DNA of 64,000 bases from Photobacterium ganghwense (GTDB taxonomy: Bacteria; Pseudomonadota; Gammaproteobacteria; Enterobacterales; Vibrionaceae): assembly GCF_003025595.1 (NCBI RefSeq), contig NZ_PYMI01000007.1, forward strand, positions 116,553-180,552. The letters are read 5' to 3'. Position numbers and translations under genes: made by a program. The notes below the pieces were generated by a model. That model was given only the letters and a program-made list of their open reading frames with translations, ran no database searches and was not told the origin of the DNA. Below are positions 33,119-42,233 of this stretch, one piece after another (position 1 is the first letter of the stretch; each line of letters opens with the position of its first letter).

Positions 33119-34873
33119 TCAGCTCAGGCCGATGATATGGCCGTTTTCATCAATATCCAGTGCCATGTAGGCAGGCTTTTCCGGCAGCCCCGGCATGGTC
33201 ATGACATTCCCGCACAAGGCATACACGAAGCCAGCTCCGGCGCACAGTTTCAGCTCTCGCACCGGGAGGACAAAATGACTGGGCGCACCTTTCAGGCTTG
33301 GATCGTGACTGATCGACAGCGGCGTTTTTGCCATGCACACCGCCAGGTTATCGTGCCCCTGAGCCTTAAAGGCGGCGAGCTGGTTTTGCGCCAGTGGCGA
33401 CAGCTCAATGCCGCTGGCACCGTAACCGACTTCTGCCACAGCCATGAGCTTCTCTTCCAGCGGCTGGCCGAGGTGGTACAACGGGCGAAATTGCGCTGGA
33501 TGCGCACATGCCCGAATCACGGCATCCGCCAGTTCAGCGGCACCGTCACCGCCTTTGCCAAAGGCTTCGCTCACTGCAACCTCGACATGGGTTGAAAACG
33601 AAGTGTTTGCGACCATGGCTTTGAGCTGCTCCAGTTCGGAGTCGGTATCCTGCGGGAAGCGGTTAATTGCCACAACTACCGGCACGCCGTACTTGGCGGC
33701 GTTATTGATGTGCCATTGCAGGTTGGCAAAACCGGCGGTTAACGCATTTTCATCCGGTGCGAAAATGGCGTCCGGCAGTGCTTGCCCCGGGCGCAGATCG
33801 TACAGGCCAGAGTTAGCTTTCAGGCCGCGCAATGTGGCAACCACGACCGCACAATCGGGACCACGACCGGCTTGCTGTGCTTTGATATTGCAGGCTTTCT
33901 CAAACCCCATATCAGAGCCGAAGCCCCCTTCAGTAACGGTAAACTCGGTCAGCTTGAGAGCAATGCGGTCGGCCAGAATGGAGGAGTTGCCGTGGGCAAT
34001 GTTGGCAAATGGCCCGGCATGGATCAGCGTCGGGACACCTTCAAGAGTCTGCATCAGGGTCGGCTCAATGGCTTCGCATAATGTCACCGCCATGGCACCG
34101 GCCACCTGCAGATCATCCGCGGTGATGGGCTGACCGTCAATGTCATATGCCAACACGATCCGGCCAATACGCTGGCGCATGTCCGCCAGATCGCGGGACA
34201 GAGCCAGAATGGCCATCAGCTCAGAAGCGGCTGAAATATCAAAGCCGTCTTCGCGCTCAATGCCGTTAATGGTTTTTCCCGGTTCATTCTTGCCCACAGT
34301 GACCATGCGCAGGGCGCGATCGTTATGATCCATGACCCGCTTCCAGACTATGCGCTGGACGTCGATGCGCAGGGCGCGCAGGCTGGTTTTCTCGGTAAAC
34401 CCGTCATAGCCATGACGGCTTTCATGGTACAGGCGGGCATCCAGCGCCGCCGCGGCCAGATTGTGCGCGGCGGTAACTGCGTGAATATCACCGGTCAGGT
34501 GCAGATTGAGTTTTTCCATCGGGGCAACTTGGCTGTAACCGCCCCCGGCGGCTCCGCCTTTGACTCCAAACACCGGCCCCATGGATGGCTGACGAATACA
34601 GGCCATCACTTTTTTGTGCCGTTTGGCCAGTCCTTGCGCCAGTCCGATGGTGGTGACAGTTTTGCCTTCTCCCAGCGGCGTGGGGGTGATTGCGGTGACC
34701 AGAACCAATTTCCCTTCCGGCTGATTTGCCAGTCGGTTGAGTACGGAGGGCTTCACCTTGGCTTTCAGGGTGCCTTGTGGAGTTAAGTCTTCCGGATGCA
34801 GTCCGGCACGTCGGGCCACATCATCGATAGGGGAAAGTGGGGTTTCGCGGCAGATCTCAATATCATTTTTCAT
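33119..34873 (-). CDS. fhs: Formate-tetrahydrofolate ligase
   Basis: ATP-dependent synthesis of 10-formyltetrahydrofolate from formate and tetrahydrofolate in the cytoplasm; 584 aa. The P-loop-like motif TPTPLGEGKT is near residue 64, MGPVFGVKGGAAGGGYSQV near 102, the AAHNLAAAALDAR block near 140, EREDGFDISAASELMAI near 208, and FANIAHGNSS near 290. Fhs lets the cell use formate as a one-carbon source and, in reverse, make ATP from 10-formyl-THF. It lies beside focA and near pfl genes, so the formate made by PflB is its probable substrate. Confidence 0.95.
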   Translation of the reverse strand: MKNDIEICRETPLSPIDDVARRAGLHPEDLTPQGTLKAKVKPSVLNRLANQPEGKLVLVTAITPTPLGEGKTVTTIGLAQGLAKRHKKVMACIRQPSMGPVFGVKGGAAGGGYSQVAPMEKLNLHLTGDIHAVTAAHNLAAAALDARLYHESRHGYDGFTEKTSLRALRIDVQRIVWKRVMDHNDRALRMVTVGKNEPGKTINGIEREDGFDISAASELMAILALSRDLADMRQRIGRIVLAYDIDGQPITADDLQVAGAMAVTLCEAIEPTLMQTLEGVPTLIHAGPFANIAHGNSSILADRIALKLTEFTVTEGGFGSDMGFEKACNIKAQQAGRGPDCAVVVATLRGLKANSGLYDLRPGQALPDAIFAPDENALTAGFANLQWHINNAAKYGVPVVVAINRFPQDTDSELEQLKAMVANTSFSTHVEVAVSEAFGKGGDGAAELADAVIRACAHPAQFRPLYHLGQPLEEKLMAVAEVGYGASGIELSPLAQNQLAAFKAQGHDNLAVCMAKTPLSISHDPSLKGAPSHFVLPVRELKLCAGAGFVYALCGNVMTMPGLPEKPAYMALDIDENGHIIGLS

Positions 34874-35090
34874 GGTCAGCCATCACCTCGCTGGAAGTTG
34901 GGAATGTTGTCGATTCTATCATTTATAGAAAGGCAATCGTTTGCGTGCGGGTTATACCACAATAATATCATGCCTATGTATCTTTTTTACGGTGTAAGTG
35001 CGGTGATTTTGATGTGCGGCAAATTTCAGTACCTTGCCAAAACCAGGGCGACGGGGGAGGTTGGAAGGGAAATGGCAGCAAAGGCGACAA

Positions 35091-35122
35091 ACAAAAAACA
35101 GGCCAGCTGAGAGCTGGCCTGT
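35091..35122 (-). terminator. Intrinsic terminator after focA
   Basis: ACAGGCCAGCT (35098-35108) and AGCTGGCCTGT (35112-35122) form an 11-bp stem with a 3-nt loop; on the minus strand it is followed by TTTTTG. Confidence 0.85.
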
Positions 35123-35139
35123 GAGTAAGAGATTGATAC

Positions 35140-36624
35140 TCAGGCAGTTTCGACTTGTGCGGAGACTTCTTCGGAAGCGTCACTGTGATCCGTCACTGCA
35201 CGAAGCTGACCGTATACCGGACGCAGCGCCTGGACAATTTCCTTACGGGTGATCAGGCCAACCAGCTGGTCGTCCTCTACAACCGGGTAGATATGCGGAC
35301 GGCTGACATTCATGGTCCGTGCCCGCTCATTGAGTGACAGGCTGGTCAGTTGGGTCGCAATACCGCTGCTGGAAACCGGGTACAGGATATTTTTGTCGAT
35401 ACTCATGTATTCCGCGATTTCCAGAATGGAGTTGTCCGGGCTGACGGTCTGGATTTCATGGCGCATCAGATCCTGCACTTTGCTTTCCTGATCCGGCATG
35501 TAGTCATTGCACCACAGGTCAACCAGCGCATCATGCAGGGAGAAGAACCCCACCAGACGTTCGTCGCTGGTTAATACCGGTGCACCGGACAGGTCTTCAC
35601 GCAGCAGTAAATCCAGCGCGGTAGCCACCGGCATTCCTGGTGCCAGAGTGAGAGGGGCAGGGTGCATGTGGTCTTTGACCAGTAAGTTATCGTTGAGCAT
35701 ATCAGAGTCCATTTGTAAGTTGTTGTGGGCTGAAAAATCCGGACGAATCAGAGTGGCGGAAGCCAGCGCCGGTTGCGGAGAGTGGTAAATCGCCCAGTAG
35801 CTGAGCCCGACCAGTACTCCTCCGCCGACGATATTCCCCAAGGTGACCGGGATAAGATTGGCAAAGATAAAGTTGTAAACAGTGAGATCGGCGTAGTGCT
35901 CGGGAGCAACGCCCAGGTTGGTCCAGAACGAAGCCGGTGCCAGCTGCTGAATGGTGATCCCAAGCGGAACCATGAACATATTGGCGACGCTGTGCTCAAA
36001 CCCGGTGCTGACGAACATGGCTACCGGCAGAACCAGCATGGCCATTTTGGTCATCATGTTGTTGGAGCAGAATGTCATCCAGACTGCCAGGCATACCAGC
36101 AGGTTACATAGTACCCCCAGTGCGAATGCCTCCGCTGGCTGATGGTGCAACTTGTGCTGAGCGATATTCAGGGCATTGAGTCCCCATTGGCCGCCGTCGA
36201 GCTGATACAGGCTACCCATGGTGACCAGCAGCAGTAACAACATGGCACCGATGAAGTTGCCGAAGTACACCTTCCCCCAGGTACTCAGCATTTTGTGGGT
36301 GCTGATGTGACGGTTGGCGCGGGCGATAGAAGAAAGCACGGTACTGGTAAACAGCTCGCCGCCGCAGATAACCACCAGAATCAGGCCGAGGCTGAATGCC
36401 AGTCCGCCGAACAGACGGTTGATGCCCCAGTTAATTGCCTGGTTTCCGGTCGTGACCGTGATGTAAAACACGAAAGCCAATCCGATGAAGACACCAGCGG
36501 TTACCGCCAGAGCAACGGTGGTGTGCGTCGGCTTGGATGCTTTGCCGACGGCATAAGCCTCCGCTTGCTTCATCATCTCTTTCGGATTGAAGTTGGTGTT
36601 GTTGGATGAGGATGCTATTGCCAT
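35140..36624 (-). CDS. focA: Formate channel FocA fused to a CBS-domain pair
   Basis: A 494-aa protein. Residues about 15-285 are an FNT formate channel, with NRLFGGLAFSLGLILVVICG (one 20-residue stretch), GGELFTSTVLSS, AQHKLHH, the pore-lining GFEHSVANMFMVPLG and NLIPVTLGNIVGGG. After a linker (about 290-325), two CBS motifs follow: VKDHMHPAPLTLAPGMPVAT with the GAPVLTSDERLVGFFSL strand, and VQDLMRHEIQTVSPDNSILE with IYPVVEDDQLVGLITRKEIV. E. coli FocA (285 aa) has no such tail. The Bateman module suggests gating by adenosine nucleotides. It is transcribed away from a LysR regulator gene and ends at its own terminator, so it is not in one operon with pflB. Confidence 0.92.
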   Translation of the reverse strand: MAIASSSNNTNFNPKEMMKQAEAYAVGKASKPTHTTVALAVTAGVFIGLAFVFYITVTTGNQAINWGINRLFGGLAFSLGLILVVICGGELFTSTVLSSIARANRHISTHKMLSTWGKVYFGNFIGAMLLLLLVTMGSLYQLDGGQWGLNALNIAQHKLHHQPAEAFALGVLCNLLVCLAVWMTFCSNNMMTKMAMLVLPVAMFVSTGFEHSVANMFMVPLGITIQQLAPASFWTNLGVAPEHYADLTVYNFIFANLIPVTLGNIVGGGVLVGLSYWAIYHSPQPALASATLIRPDFSAHNNLQMDSDMLNDNLLVKDHMHPAPLTLAPGMPVATALDLLLREDLSGAPVLTSDERLVGFFSLHDALVDLWCNDYMPDQESKVQDLMRHEIQTVSPDNSILEIAEYMSIDKNILYPVSSSGIATQLTSLSLNERARTMNVSRPHIYPVVEDDQLVGLITRKEIVQALRPVYGQLRAVTDHSDASEEVSAQVETA

Positions 36625-36773
36625 ATTGCACCTCCTCCGTGGCGTCGTGGACGCACAGTGACTGCGTGATGCAGAGTTGATAACGTCACATTTCCTCCTG
36701 GTTGTGAATGTAGACTGCAGGCAGGATAGGTCGCGCGTAATACTTGAGTAAAATTGATAATTTCTTTAACCCT

Positions 36774-36790
36774 TATCACTAATGTTGATA
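36774..36790. promoter_or_regulatory. LysR-type operator candidate between focA and its divergent regulator
   Basis: TATCA-N7-TGATA forms a 17-bp interrupted dyad of the T-N11-A kind, 41 bp before the LysR gene and about 150 bp before focA. The position in the divergent intergenic region is typical of a LysR regulator site. Confidence 0.4.
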
Positions 36791-36831
36791 TTCTAGAGGG
36801 TGTATACAGGCAGATTTGCGAAGAGGATGGA

Positions 36832-37737
36832 ATGCGCTACTCACTGAAACAGCTGGCCGTATTTGAAGAGGTGGCCAATACCCGCAGCGTCAGCAAAGCC
36901 GCGGAAAACCTGGCTCTGACTCAGTCCGCTGCCAGTATGGCGTTGTCACAGCTGGAAAAATTGCTTGGACGGCCATTGTTTGAACGGCAGGGGAAACAGA
37001 TGGCGCTGACTTACTGGGGCGCCTGGCTGCGCCCACGAGCCAAACAACTGCTGTTTGATGCCCAGCAAATCGAGCTGGGGTTTTATGACCAGCACATTGT
37101 CAGTGGCGAGATCCATGTGGCGGCCAGCCAGACCGCGGCCGAGCACCTGCTACCTGATCTTATCAGTATGATAGATAAAGACTTTCCCGAATTGCGTATC
37201 CAGCTTAGCGTCAGCAATGCCCAGAAAGTTATTGATCGGGTCCGTAATTACGAGTGTGAGCTGGGTATTATTGAAGGGCGTTGTGATGACAGCCGGGTCG
37301 AGCAGGAAGTCTGGTGCCATGACCACCTGGTCATTATCGCTTCCAAATATCACCCCTACGCCAAACTGGAAACGGTCAGCCTGGCACAGCTGGAGCAGGC
37401 TAAATGGGTATTGCGCGAGCAAGGTGCAGGTACCCGAAAGAGCTTTGAAAGTGCGATTCACGGGGTGATTGATGATCTGGATGTGTGGCGGGAGTATGAG
37501 CAAATACCGGTGTTACGGACGCTGGTGATGAATGGCCCTTACCTTAGCTGCCTCCCATATTTGGATGTGGTGAAGCACATTGAGCGCGGTGAGCTGGTGG
37601 CACTGAAGGTACCGGAACTGAATATGCGCCGGACGTTATCTTTTATCTGGCGAGCGGATTCGATTGAAAACCCACTGCGGGAATGCATTCGGCGGGAAGC
37701 GATCCGGATGATGAAGGACCGTAAAATGGAGATGTAG
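36832..37737 (+). CDS. LysR family transcriptional regulator (YeiE-like)
   Basis: DNA-binding regulator of 301 aa. The N-terminal winged helix (MRYSLKQLAVFEEVANTRS, then SKAAENLALTQSAASMALSQ) is followed by a linker helix and a two-lobed effector domain (about residues 90-300) with EIHVAASQTAAEHLLPDLI, LGIIEG near 143 and REQGAGTRKSFE near 200, the last matching the YeiE/CysB-like effector motif RERGSGTR. Start at 36832 fits LysR N-termini; an upstream ATG at 36754 would run through the operator region. The divergent pairing with focA suggests it controls formate transport and perhaps itself; the effector is unknown. Confidence 0.85.
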   Translation: MRYSLKQLAVFEEVANTRSVSKAAENLALTQSAASMALSQLEKLLGRPLFERQGKQMALTYWGAWLRPRAKQLLFDAQQIELGFYDQHIVSGEIHVAASQTAAEHLLPDLISMIDKDFPELRIQLSVSNAQKVIDRVRNYECELGIIEGRCDDSRVEQEVWCHDHLVIIASKYHPYAKLETVSLAQLEQAKWVLREQGAGTRKSFESAIHGVIDDLDVWREYEQIPVLRTLVMNGPYLSCLPYLDVVKHIERGELVALKVPELNMRRTLSFIWRADSIENPLRECIRREAIRMMKDRKMEM

Positions 37738-38100
37738 GCCTGAAATGGCCATATTGGCTCAGCTTATATCATTAAAACTGATGTTAATTTTCAGGAAAAC
37801 TTATACTCAATTACGAGCATATAAAGGGTTGTGTCGCTATTAATGGCAATTTCATTATGGATATTGCATTGAAAAAACATGTTTTTTCGTAATGTTTCCA
37901 TCATGTACTGCTGATTCTGTTTAAAAACACTCTTCTGATGACAAAATGAAGGAAGTTTTCTTTATCAATTTAGCTGATTCATTTGTTAGATATATTAGAT
38001 ATGCATTTGAGTGATTAGTGTGCGGTTTAGTGGTTGTAAGGGGGCAATTTTGCGGCGCACTCTAAGTGGCTTTGCCACTCTTTGAAGCATTGCTTAGGTG

Positions 38101-38319
38101 TTAATGGTCGTTTGTCCTTTGGTATTTTTGCTCTTTCCACAGAAGTTGCCCTTGAGGACCAATTAAGTTTCCATCTTTGAGAAGACAACATTTAACAGCT
38201 GAGTTTCTTTGAATACCAGACCGATATTGAGTCTGAGCCAGCTTCCCATGTTCGATTTTCTCAACAATCGCTAGTTTGAAGGCGAGGGCGTTTGAGGTGG
38301 GTAATGATAGGTGGTTAGA
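38101..38319 (-). pseudogene. Remnant of an IS3-family OrfA transposase
   Basis: The minus-strand frame from 38319 to a stop at 38101 has no start codon and reads AFKLAIVEKIEHGKL, then QYRSGIQRNSAVKCCLLKDG. This resembles the helix-turn-helix of IS3-type OrfA proteins (AFKLxVVexVExGel..aq.ryGIqgrStVlvWLrKhG pattern), with substitutions at conserved positions such as the Trp-Leu-Arg-Lys-His core. No OrfB (DDE) partner was found nearby. Confidence 0.45.
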
Positions 38320-38349
38320 TTAGCTGTTATCATCAAGCCAATCTAACCA
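38312..38349. repeat. 10-bp inverted repeat next to the transposase remnant
   Basis: TGGTTAGATT (38312-38321) and its exact complement (38340-38349) with an 18-nt spacer lie just upstream of the OrfA remnant. It may be a leftover element end or a simple hairpin. Confidence 0.5.
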
Positions 38350-38360
38350 AGGGTGACCTT

Positions 38361-38487
38361 TCAGCTTTTTGTTTTATCATCAAGGCATTTAGGAATATGA
38401 ATAACATCAGCTAAATGCTTCTTTTTAACTTTGGCTAAAATTTCACGTGACCTCTGCTTAATTTTCCTCTGCTTTTCCTTTGAATAG
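38361..38487 (-). pseudogene. Unidentified gene tail
   Basis: A minus-strand frame of about 42 codons with a Lys/Arg-rich sequence (KEKQRKIKQRSREILAKVKK) and a natural-looking end (IPKCLDDKTKS then TGA) has no start. Upstream, in another frame, LYRCTVCGKHQKL resembles half of a zinc ribbon, so a frameshift may have split a former gene. Its family is not recognised. Confidence 0.25.
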
Positions 38488-39330
38488 TCATTCACAGCTT
38501 TTGGTGCTTACCACATACAGTGCAGCGATAGAGTGCTTTATAAGAAAAGCGTTGAAAAAAATTACGTTTAATACGTACCCAATTATGATTAGCGCATTCC
38601 ATGCTTCACCTCTCCTACAGACATCACTGAAATGTACCTGTAAGTATGAGAGGTTGCTCCCAAAAAATTCAGCTATTGAGATTCCGGTCAATAAATGGGA
38701 GGGTATATTTGATTGGCGTTATGAATAGTTTATTTTACTGTCTAAATAAGTGGGCTGGTAAATAAAAAATAAATACATTCAATAAGTTGCTAACAGATTC
38801 TGGGGGCTGGTGCTTTTATTGACCCATATTAAATATTGATTAAAATTTATGATTGTTGATATGGAAGTAGTTTAATAATGGGCGATTTTCGCTATGCCTG
38901 GTGTCTATCGCATCTTGCTGTGTGACATTGGTAGCTGCTAACACAAATAATCCGCATGTTCTTTCCACCAGAGAGTCTTAATCCCTTGCTCTGAGTAATT
39001 ACAGCCATTCATTAGAGCCAAGTTTACTCTTCTACGGCTGACTTTAAACGTTCATCCATCTTTATTTTACCTCCCAAATAAAGCCATTTATCTAGTCACT
39101 TGCGACTCATCGACACGACTAAAAAGACGCCCTCTCTTTGTGAACGTTAATTGCTTGTTTTTACAGTGGCTTTAATCTTCTGTCTGGCCATGTGAACCTG
39201 TGTTCAGGACGGGACAGGAGAGAAAAAAGAGGGAGAGCATTAGCTCTCCCTCTGTTGTTTGAGATGACTTATTCAGCAACGTGGTGTTTGACTGGCTGAG
39301 GTTCACCACAATTCAAGGTCAGGCTTAGCC

Positions 39331-40074
39331 TTAGTACATGACCTTCGCGTTGGTGTAGCTGCTGATCACCGCTTTGACGTTTTCCATAACCTCTTTCGAT
39401 GGCGGATTCACACCGGCCAGCGGGTATTCCAGCCCCATGGCTTCCCACTTGTGGGCACCCAGTTGGTGATACGGCAGCAGTTCCACTTTTTCAATGTTGT
39501 CCATATCCTGGATGAATTCACCCAGTAAGCGGGCAGAGCGTTCGTCGTCGGTAAAGCCCGGTACCACCACGTAACGGATCCAGGTTTTTTGCCCACGTTG
39601 TTGCAGGTAGCGGGCAAAGTCCAGTACGCGTTTGTTTGGTACGCCAACCAGATTCTGGTGGATGTCATCGTCCAGGTGTTTCAGATCCAGCATGACCAGA
39701 TCTGTAGCATCCAGCACATCATCGATCACCTGTGAATGCTTGCGAATATAGCCGTTGGTATCCAGACAGGTATGAATTCCCTCTGCCTGAGCGGCGCGGA
39801 AAAAGTCGCGGATAAATTCTGGTTGCAGCATAGCTTCGCCGCCGGAGGCCGTCACGCCGCCACCTGAGGCATTCATGAAGTGACGGTAAGAACGGGCTTC
39901 TGTCATCAGCTCGTCAACGGTGATTTCCTTGCCTTCATGTAAGTCCCATGTATCCCGGTTATGGCAATACTGGCATCGCATCAGGCAGCCTTGCATGAAA
40001 ACGATGAAACGGATACCTGGTCCATCAACGGTTCCGCAGGATTCGAAAGAGTGAATTCGGCCTTTAACTGGCAT
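39331..40074 (-). CDS. pflA: Pyruvate formate-lyase 1-activating enzyme
   Basis: Radical SAM enzyme that installs the glycyl radical on PflB, 247 aa (E. coli 246). The 4Fe-4S-binding cysteines are Cys30, Cys34 and Cys37 in GCLMRCQYCHN, and ASGGGVTASGGEAMLQPEF near 76 matches the SAM-binding glycine-rich strand. N-terminus MPVKGRIHSFESCGTVDGPG agrees with E. coli from its start, so 40074 is chosen over 40092. In E. coli pflA directly follows pflB; here a divergent chemoreceptor gene lies between them, so pflA has its own promoter. Confidence 0.95.
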   Translation of the reverse strand: MPVKGRIHSFESCGTVDGPGIRFIVFMQGCLMRCQYCHNRDTWDLHEGKEITVDELMTEARSYRHFMNASGGGVTASGGEAMLQPEFIRDFFRAAQAEGIHTCLDTNGYIRKHSQVIDDVLDATDLVMLDLKHLDDDIHQNLVGVPNKRVLDFARYLQQRGQKTWIRYVVVPGFTDDERSARLLGEFIQDMDNIEKVELLPYHQLGAHKWEAMGLEYPLAGVNPPSKEVMENVKAVISSYTNAKVMY

Positions 40075-40502
40075 AGTGAAGCTTCTCCGCAAGGGATGTG
40101 TTTACGTGTCATTTTATTACAAAAAGACACGCTTAAATAGCAATAAACGCATAAAAACTGTAAGGATAATTCATTTTCATTCCCTTCTTAAAGTCTACAC
40201 CCAGCCTGGCTTTCCGGCCTGCGGAAAAACCGCGTCAGCTCTCATGTTCACGTATTCGAAATGTAATCAAAAAGCTCGAGATGATCCCGTTTATAAACAA
40301 AATATTCACATCTGAGGTGCGAATTGCGGCGTTAATCGCATCAAACTGATTGCATAAAGATTATCCTTTAAATAACAACATCTTTCATGGGGTTTCATCC
40401 CCCTTGATGGCCGGATATGAGACGCTGCCGGGCAACGCGCTGGTGCAATCTGGATGATAAATGTAAGTGAGTTGTAACCGTGGAGTGGGAACAAGGAGAG
40501 AT
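40075..40502. other. Divergent intergenic region pflA / chemoreceptor
   Basis: This 428 bp holds promoters for both genes. No exact FNR or ArcA match was found; the nearest (TTAATCGCATCAA near 40334-40346) has a 3-bp spacer and is not counted. No gene is seen. Confidence 0.4.
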
Positions 40503-42122
40503 ATGATCAACTTTAGCAACCTGTCGGTCAGAAATAAGCTGGTGGCGCTAATTGTCTGCGCCATTATTTTGCAAGTCAGTGTCAGTCTGTATGACATGAT
40601 TGAGCAGAAAAAAGCGGCGTATTTTGAACGTAAAGCCTCGCTCAAAAGCCAGGTGGAACTGGCCGTTGACATGATTAATTATTATGCCGCGCAGCAGGGA
40701 ACTCTGGGAGAACAGCTGGCCCAGCAGCAGGCAATTGCGATGATCAATGCCGTGCGCTATGACAGCAGCAACTATTTCTGGATCATGCAGCCTGATCTGA
40801 CAATCGTAAACCACCCGTTGAAGCCGGAGCTGAACGGAACCTCTGCCCGTCAGCTGACCGATGCGGCGGGAAAGTATCACTGGCAGGAGATGGTCACGGC
40901 CAGCCAGCATGGCGGTGACGGGTATCTGGAATACAGCTGGCGATCGCCAGCCGGGCAGATCGAACCTAAAGTATCTTACGTAGCGCGTTACCCGACCTGG
41001 AACTGGATCATCGGAACCGGTGTGCACGTCAAAGATATCGAAGATGATTTCATGGCCTCGGCTGTCAAATCCGGCGGTCTGGCACTGCTGGCAACGCTGG
41101 TGCTGATGAGCTTCGGGTACGTCATCAGCAACAATATCTCCAGACCGCTCGCTGGGTTGGTGAAAAAATTTGATGCCCTGGCTGAGGGTGATTTGCGGGT
41201 GCATTTCAACGACGATCGCCGTGACGAAATCGGGATGTTGTCGCAGCGCATGGACACGGCGGTCGGGACGATTCGCCAGGCACTGAAGGCCGCGAATACC
41301 TCAGCGATGCAGTCTTCTCAGATGGCGAGCACCATTGCCTCGGCTACTGAGCAAAGTGCGCAAAGTATTCAGTCGCAGCATGTTCAGCTGGAGCAACTGG
41401 CAACAGCAATGAATGAGATGACTGCGACCGTAGCTGAAGTGGCCAGCCATGCTGAAAAAACGGCCAGTATGACTGACAGGATTGCGGAAAAAGCGACGCT
41501 CAGCAACGCGCAGCTTGAAGAAAACACCAGCCATATCCGCCAGGTCGCCGATCAGATCACAGAGGCCAGTCAGCGGGTTGATGCTCTTAAGCAGGGCGTC
41601 GGCCAAATACGCGACATGGCCGATGTGATTCGCGGCATTTCTGAGCAAACCAATTTGCTGGCACTGAATGCCGCAATCGAAGCGGCACGTGCTGGCGAAC
41701 AGGGCCGGGGATTTGCTGTCGTTGCTGATGAAGTGCGAACACTGGCACAACGTACCCAGCGCTCAACGGAAGAAATTCAGGTGACGGTCGATGCGTTAAC
41801 CCGCGGGGCCTTTGAAACCGCAGAGGCGATGAAAGCCAGCCATGAAAGCAGCCATCAAAGTGTTGAGAATGCGCTGGAAACCCAGCGGCAGTTACAGGTG
41901 ATGGTGGAAGAACTGTATCAGTCGAATGAGCAGGTGGCACAAATTGCCGCCGCCGCAGAACAGCAGGAAATCGTGTCTGAAGATATTAACCGTAATGTCA
42001 GCAGTATTCATCTGTCGGCCAACGAAGTGAATGCAGCGGCGCAGCATCTGGCCAAAGAGAGTCAGAGTTTGGCGGAAACGTCGGATGATTTGGCGCACCA
42101 GTTACAGCACTTCAAGGTGTAA
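40503..42122 (+). CDS. Methyl-accepting chemotaxis protein with sCache domain
   Basis: Membrane chemoreceptor of 539 aa. Transmembrane helix 1 is at residues about 13-30, then a periplasmic single-Cache domain (about 40-180) with SSNYFWIMQPDLTIVNHPLK and YPTWNWIIGTGVHVKDIEDD, helix 2 (about 188-212), HAMP (about 213-265), and a cytoplasmic signalling hairpin with the tip LLALNAAIEAARAGEQGRGF. The sCache_2 motif YFWI..P is shared with receptors for small carboxylates such as pyruvate, lactate or propionate in known cases. There is no C-terminal CheR-binding pentapeptide. Ribosome site AAGGAGAG precedes ATG at 40503. Its place between pflB and pflA suggests a fermentation-related ligand, which is inference. 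Confidence 0.9.
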   Translation: MINFSNLSVRNKLVALIVCAIILQVSVSLYDMIEQKKAAYFERKASLKSQVELAVDMINYYAAQQGTLGEQLAQQQAIAMINAVRYDSSNYFWIMQPDLTIVNHPLKPELNGTSARQLTDAAGKYHWQEMVTASQHGGDGYLEYSWRSPAGQIEPKVSYVARYPTWNWIIGTGVHVKDIEDDFMASAVKSGGLALLATLVLMSFGYVISNNISRPLAGLVKKFDALAEGDLRVHFNDDRRDEIGMLSQRMDTAVGTIRQALKAANTSAMQSSQMASTIASATEQSAQSIQSQHVQLEQLATAMNEMTATVAEVASHAEKTASMTDRIAEKATLSNAQLEENTSHIRQVADQITEASQRVDALKQGVGQIRDMADVIRGISEQTNLLALNAAIEAARAGEQGRGFAVVADEVRTLAQRTQRSTEEIQVTVDALTRGAFETAEAMKASHESSHQSVENALETQRQLQVMVEELYQSNEQVAQIAAAAEQQEIVSEDINRNVSSIHLSANEVNAAAQHLAKESQSLAETSDDLAHQLQHFKV

Positions 42123-42168
42123 TTCGGCGATCTCAACAGCAAAAAAGCGTTCACCAAAAAAAACAATA

Positions 42169-42195
42169 AAAAAGCCGGTTATAAACCGGCTTTTT
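42169..42195. terminator. Terminator shared by chemoreceptor and pflB
   Basis: A 12-bp stem (AAAAAGCCGGTT at 42169-42180 with its complement at 42184-42195) with A and T tracts on both sides serves the converging chemoreceptor and pflB genes. Confidence 0.9.
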
Positions 42196-42233
42196 CGTTT
42201 TCACCGGAGCCTGAATGCAGGCTCCGACCAGTC

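Larger units (their letters stand above)
37738..39330. other. AT-rich decayed intergenic segment
   Basis: Nearly 1.6 kb without an intact gene, clearly more AT-rich than its surroundings, with many in-frame stops. It contains a broken IS3-type OrfA (38101-38319), a possible second gene tail (38361-38487) and an inverted repeat (38312-38321 with 38340-38349). No recognisable sequence is seen in 37738-38050 or 38730-39250. A plus-strand frame at 38480-38728 has no recognisable features. Confidence 0.6.

Noticed and set aside
38480..38728. 82-aa plus-strand open frame in the decayed segment
   Set aside because: It has no recognisable motif or ribosome site, and it lies opposite a better-looking minus-strand gene remnant.
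40334..40346. FNR site between pflA and the chemoreceptor
   Set aside because: TTAATCGCATCAA has a 3-bp spacer where FNR needs 4 bp.
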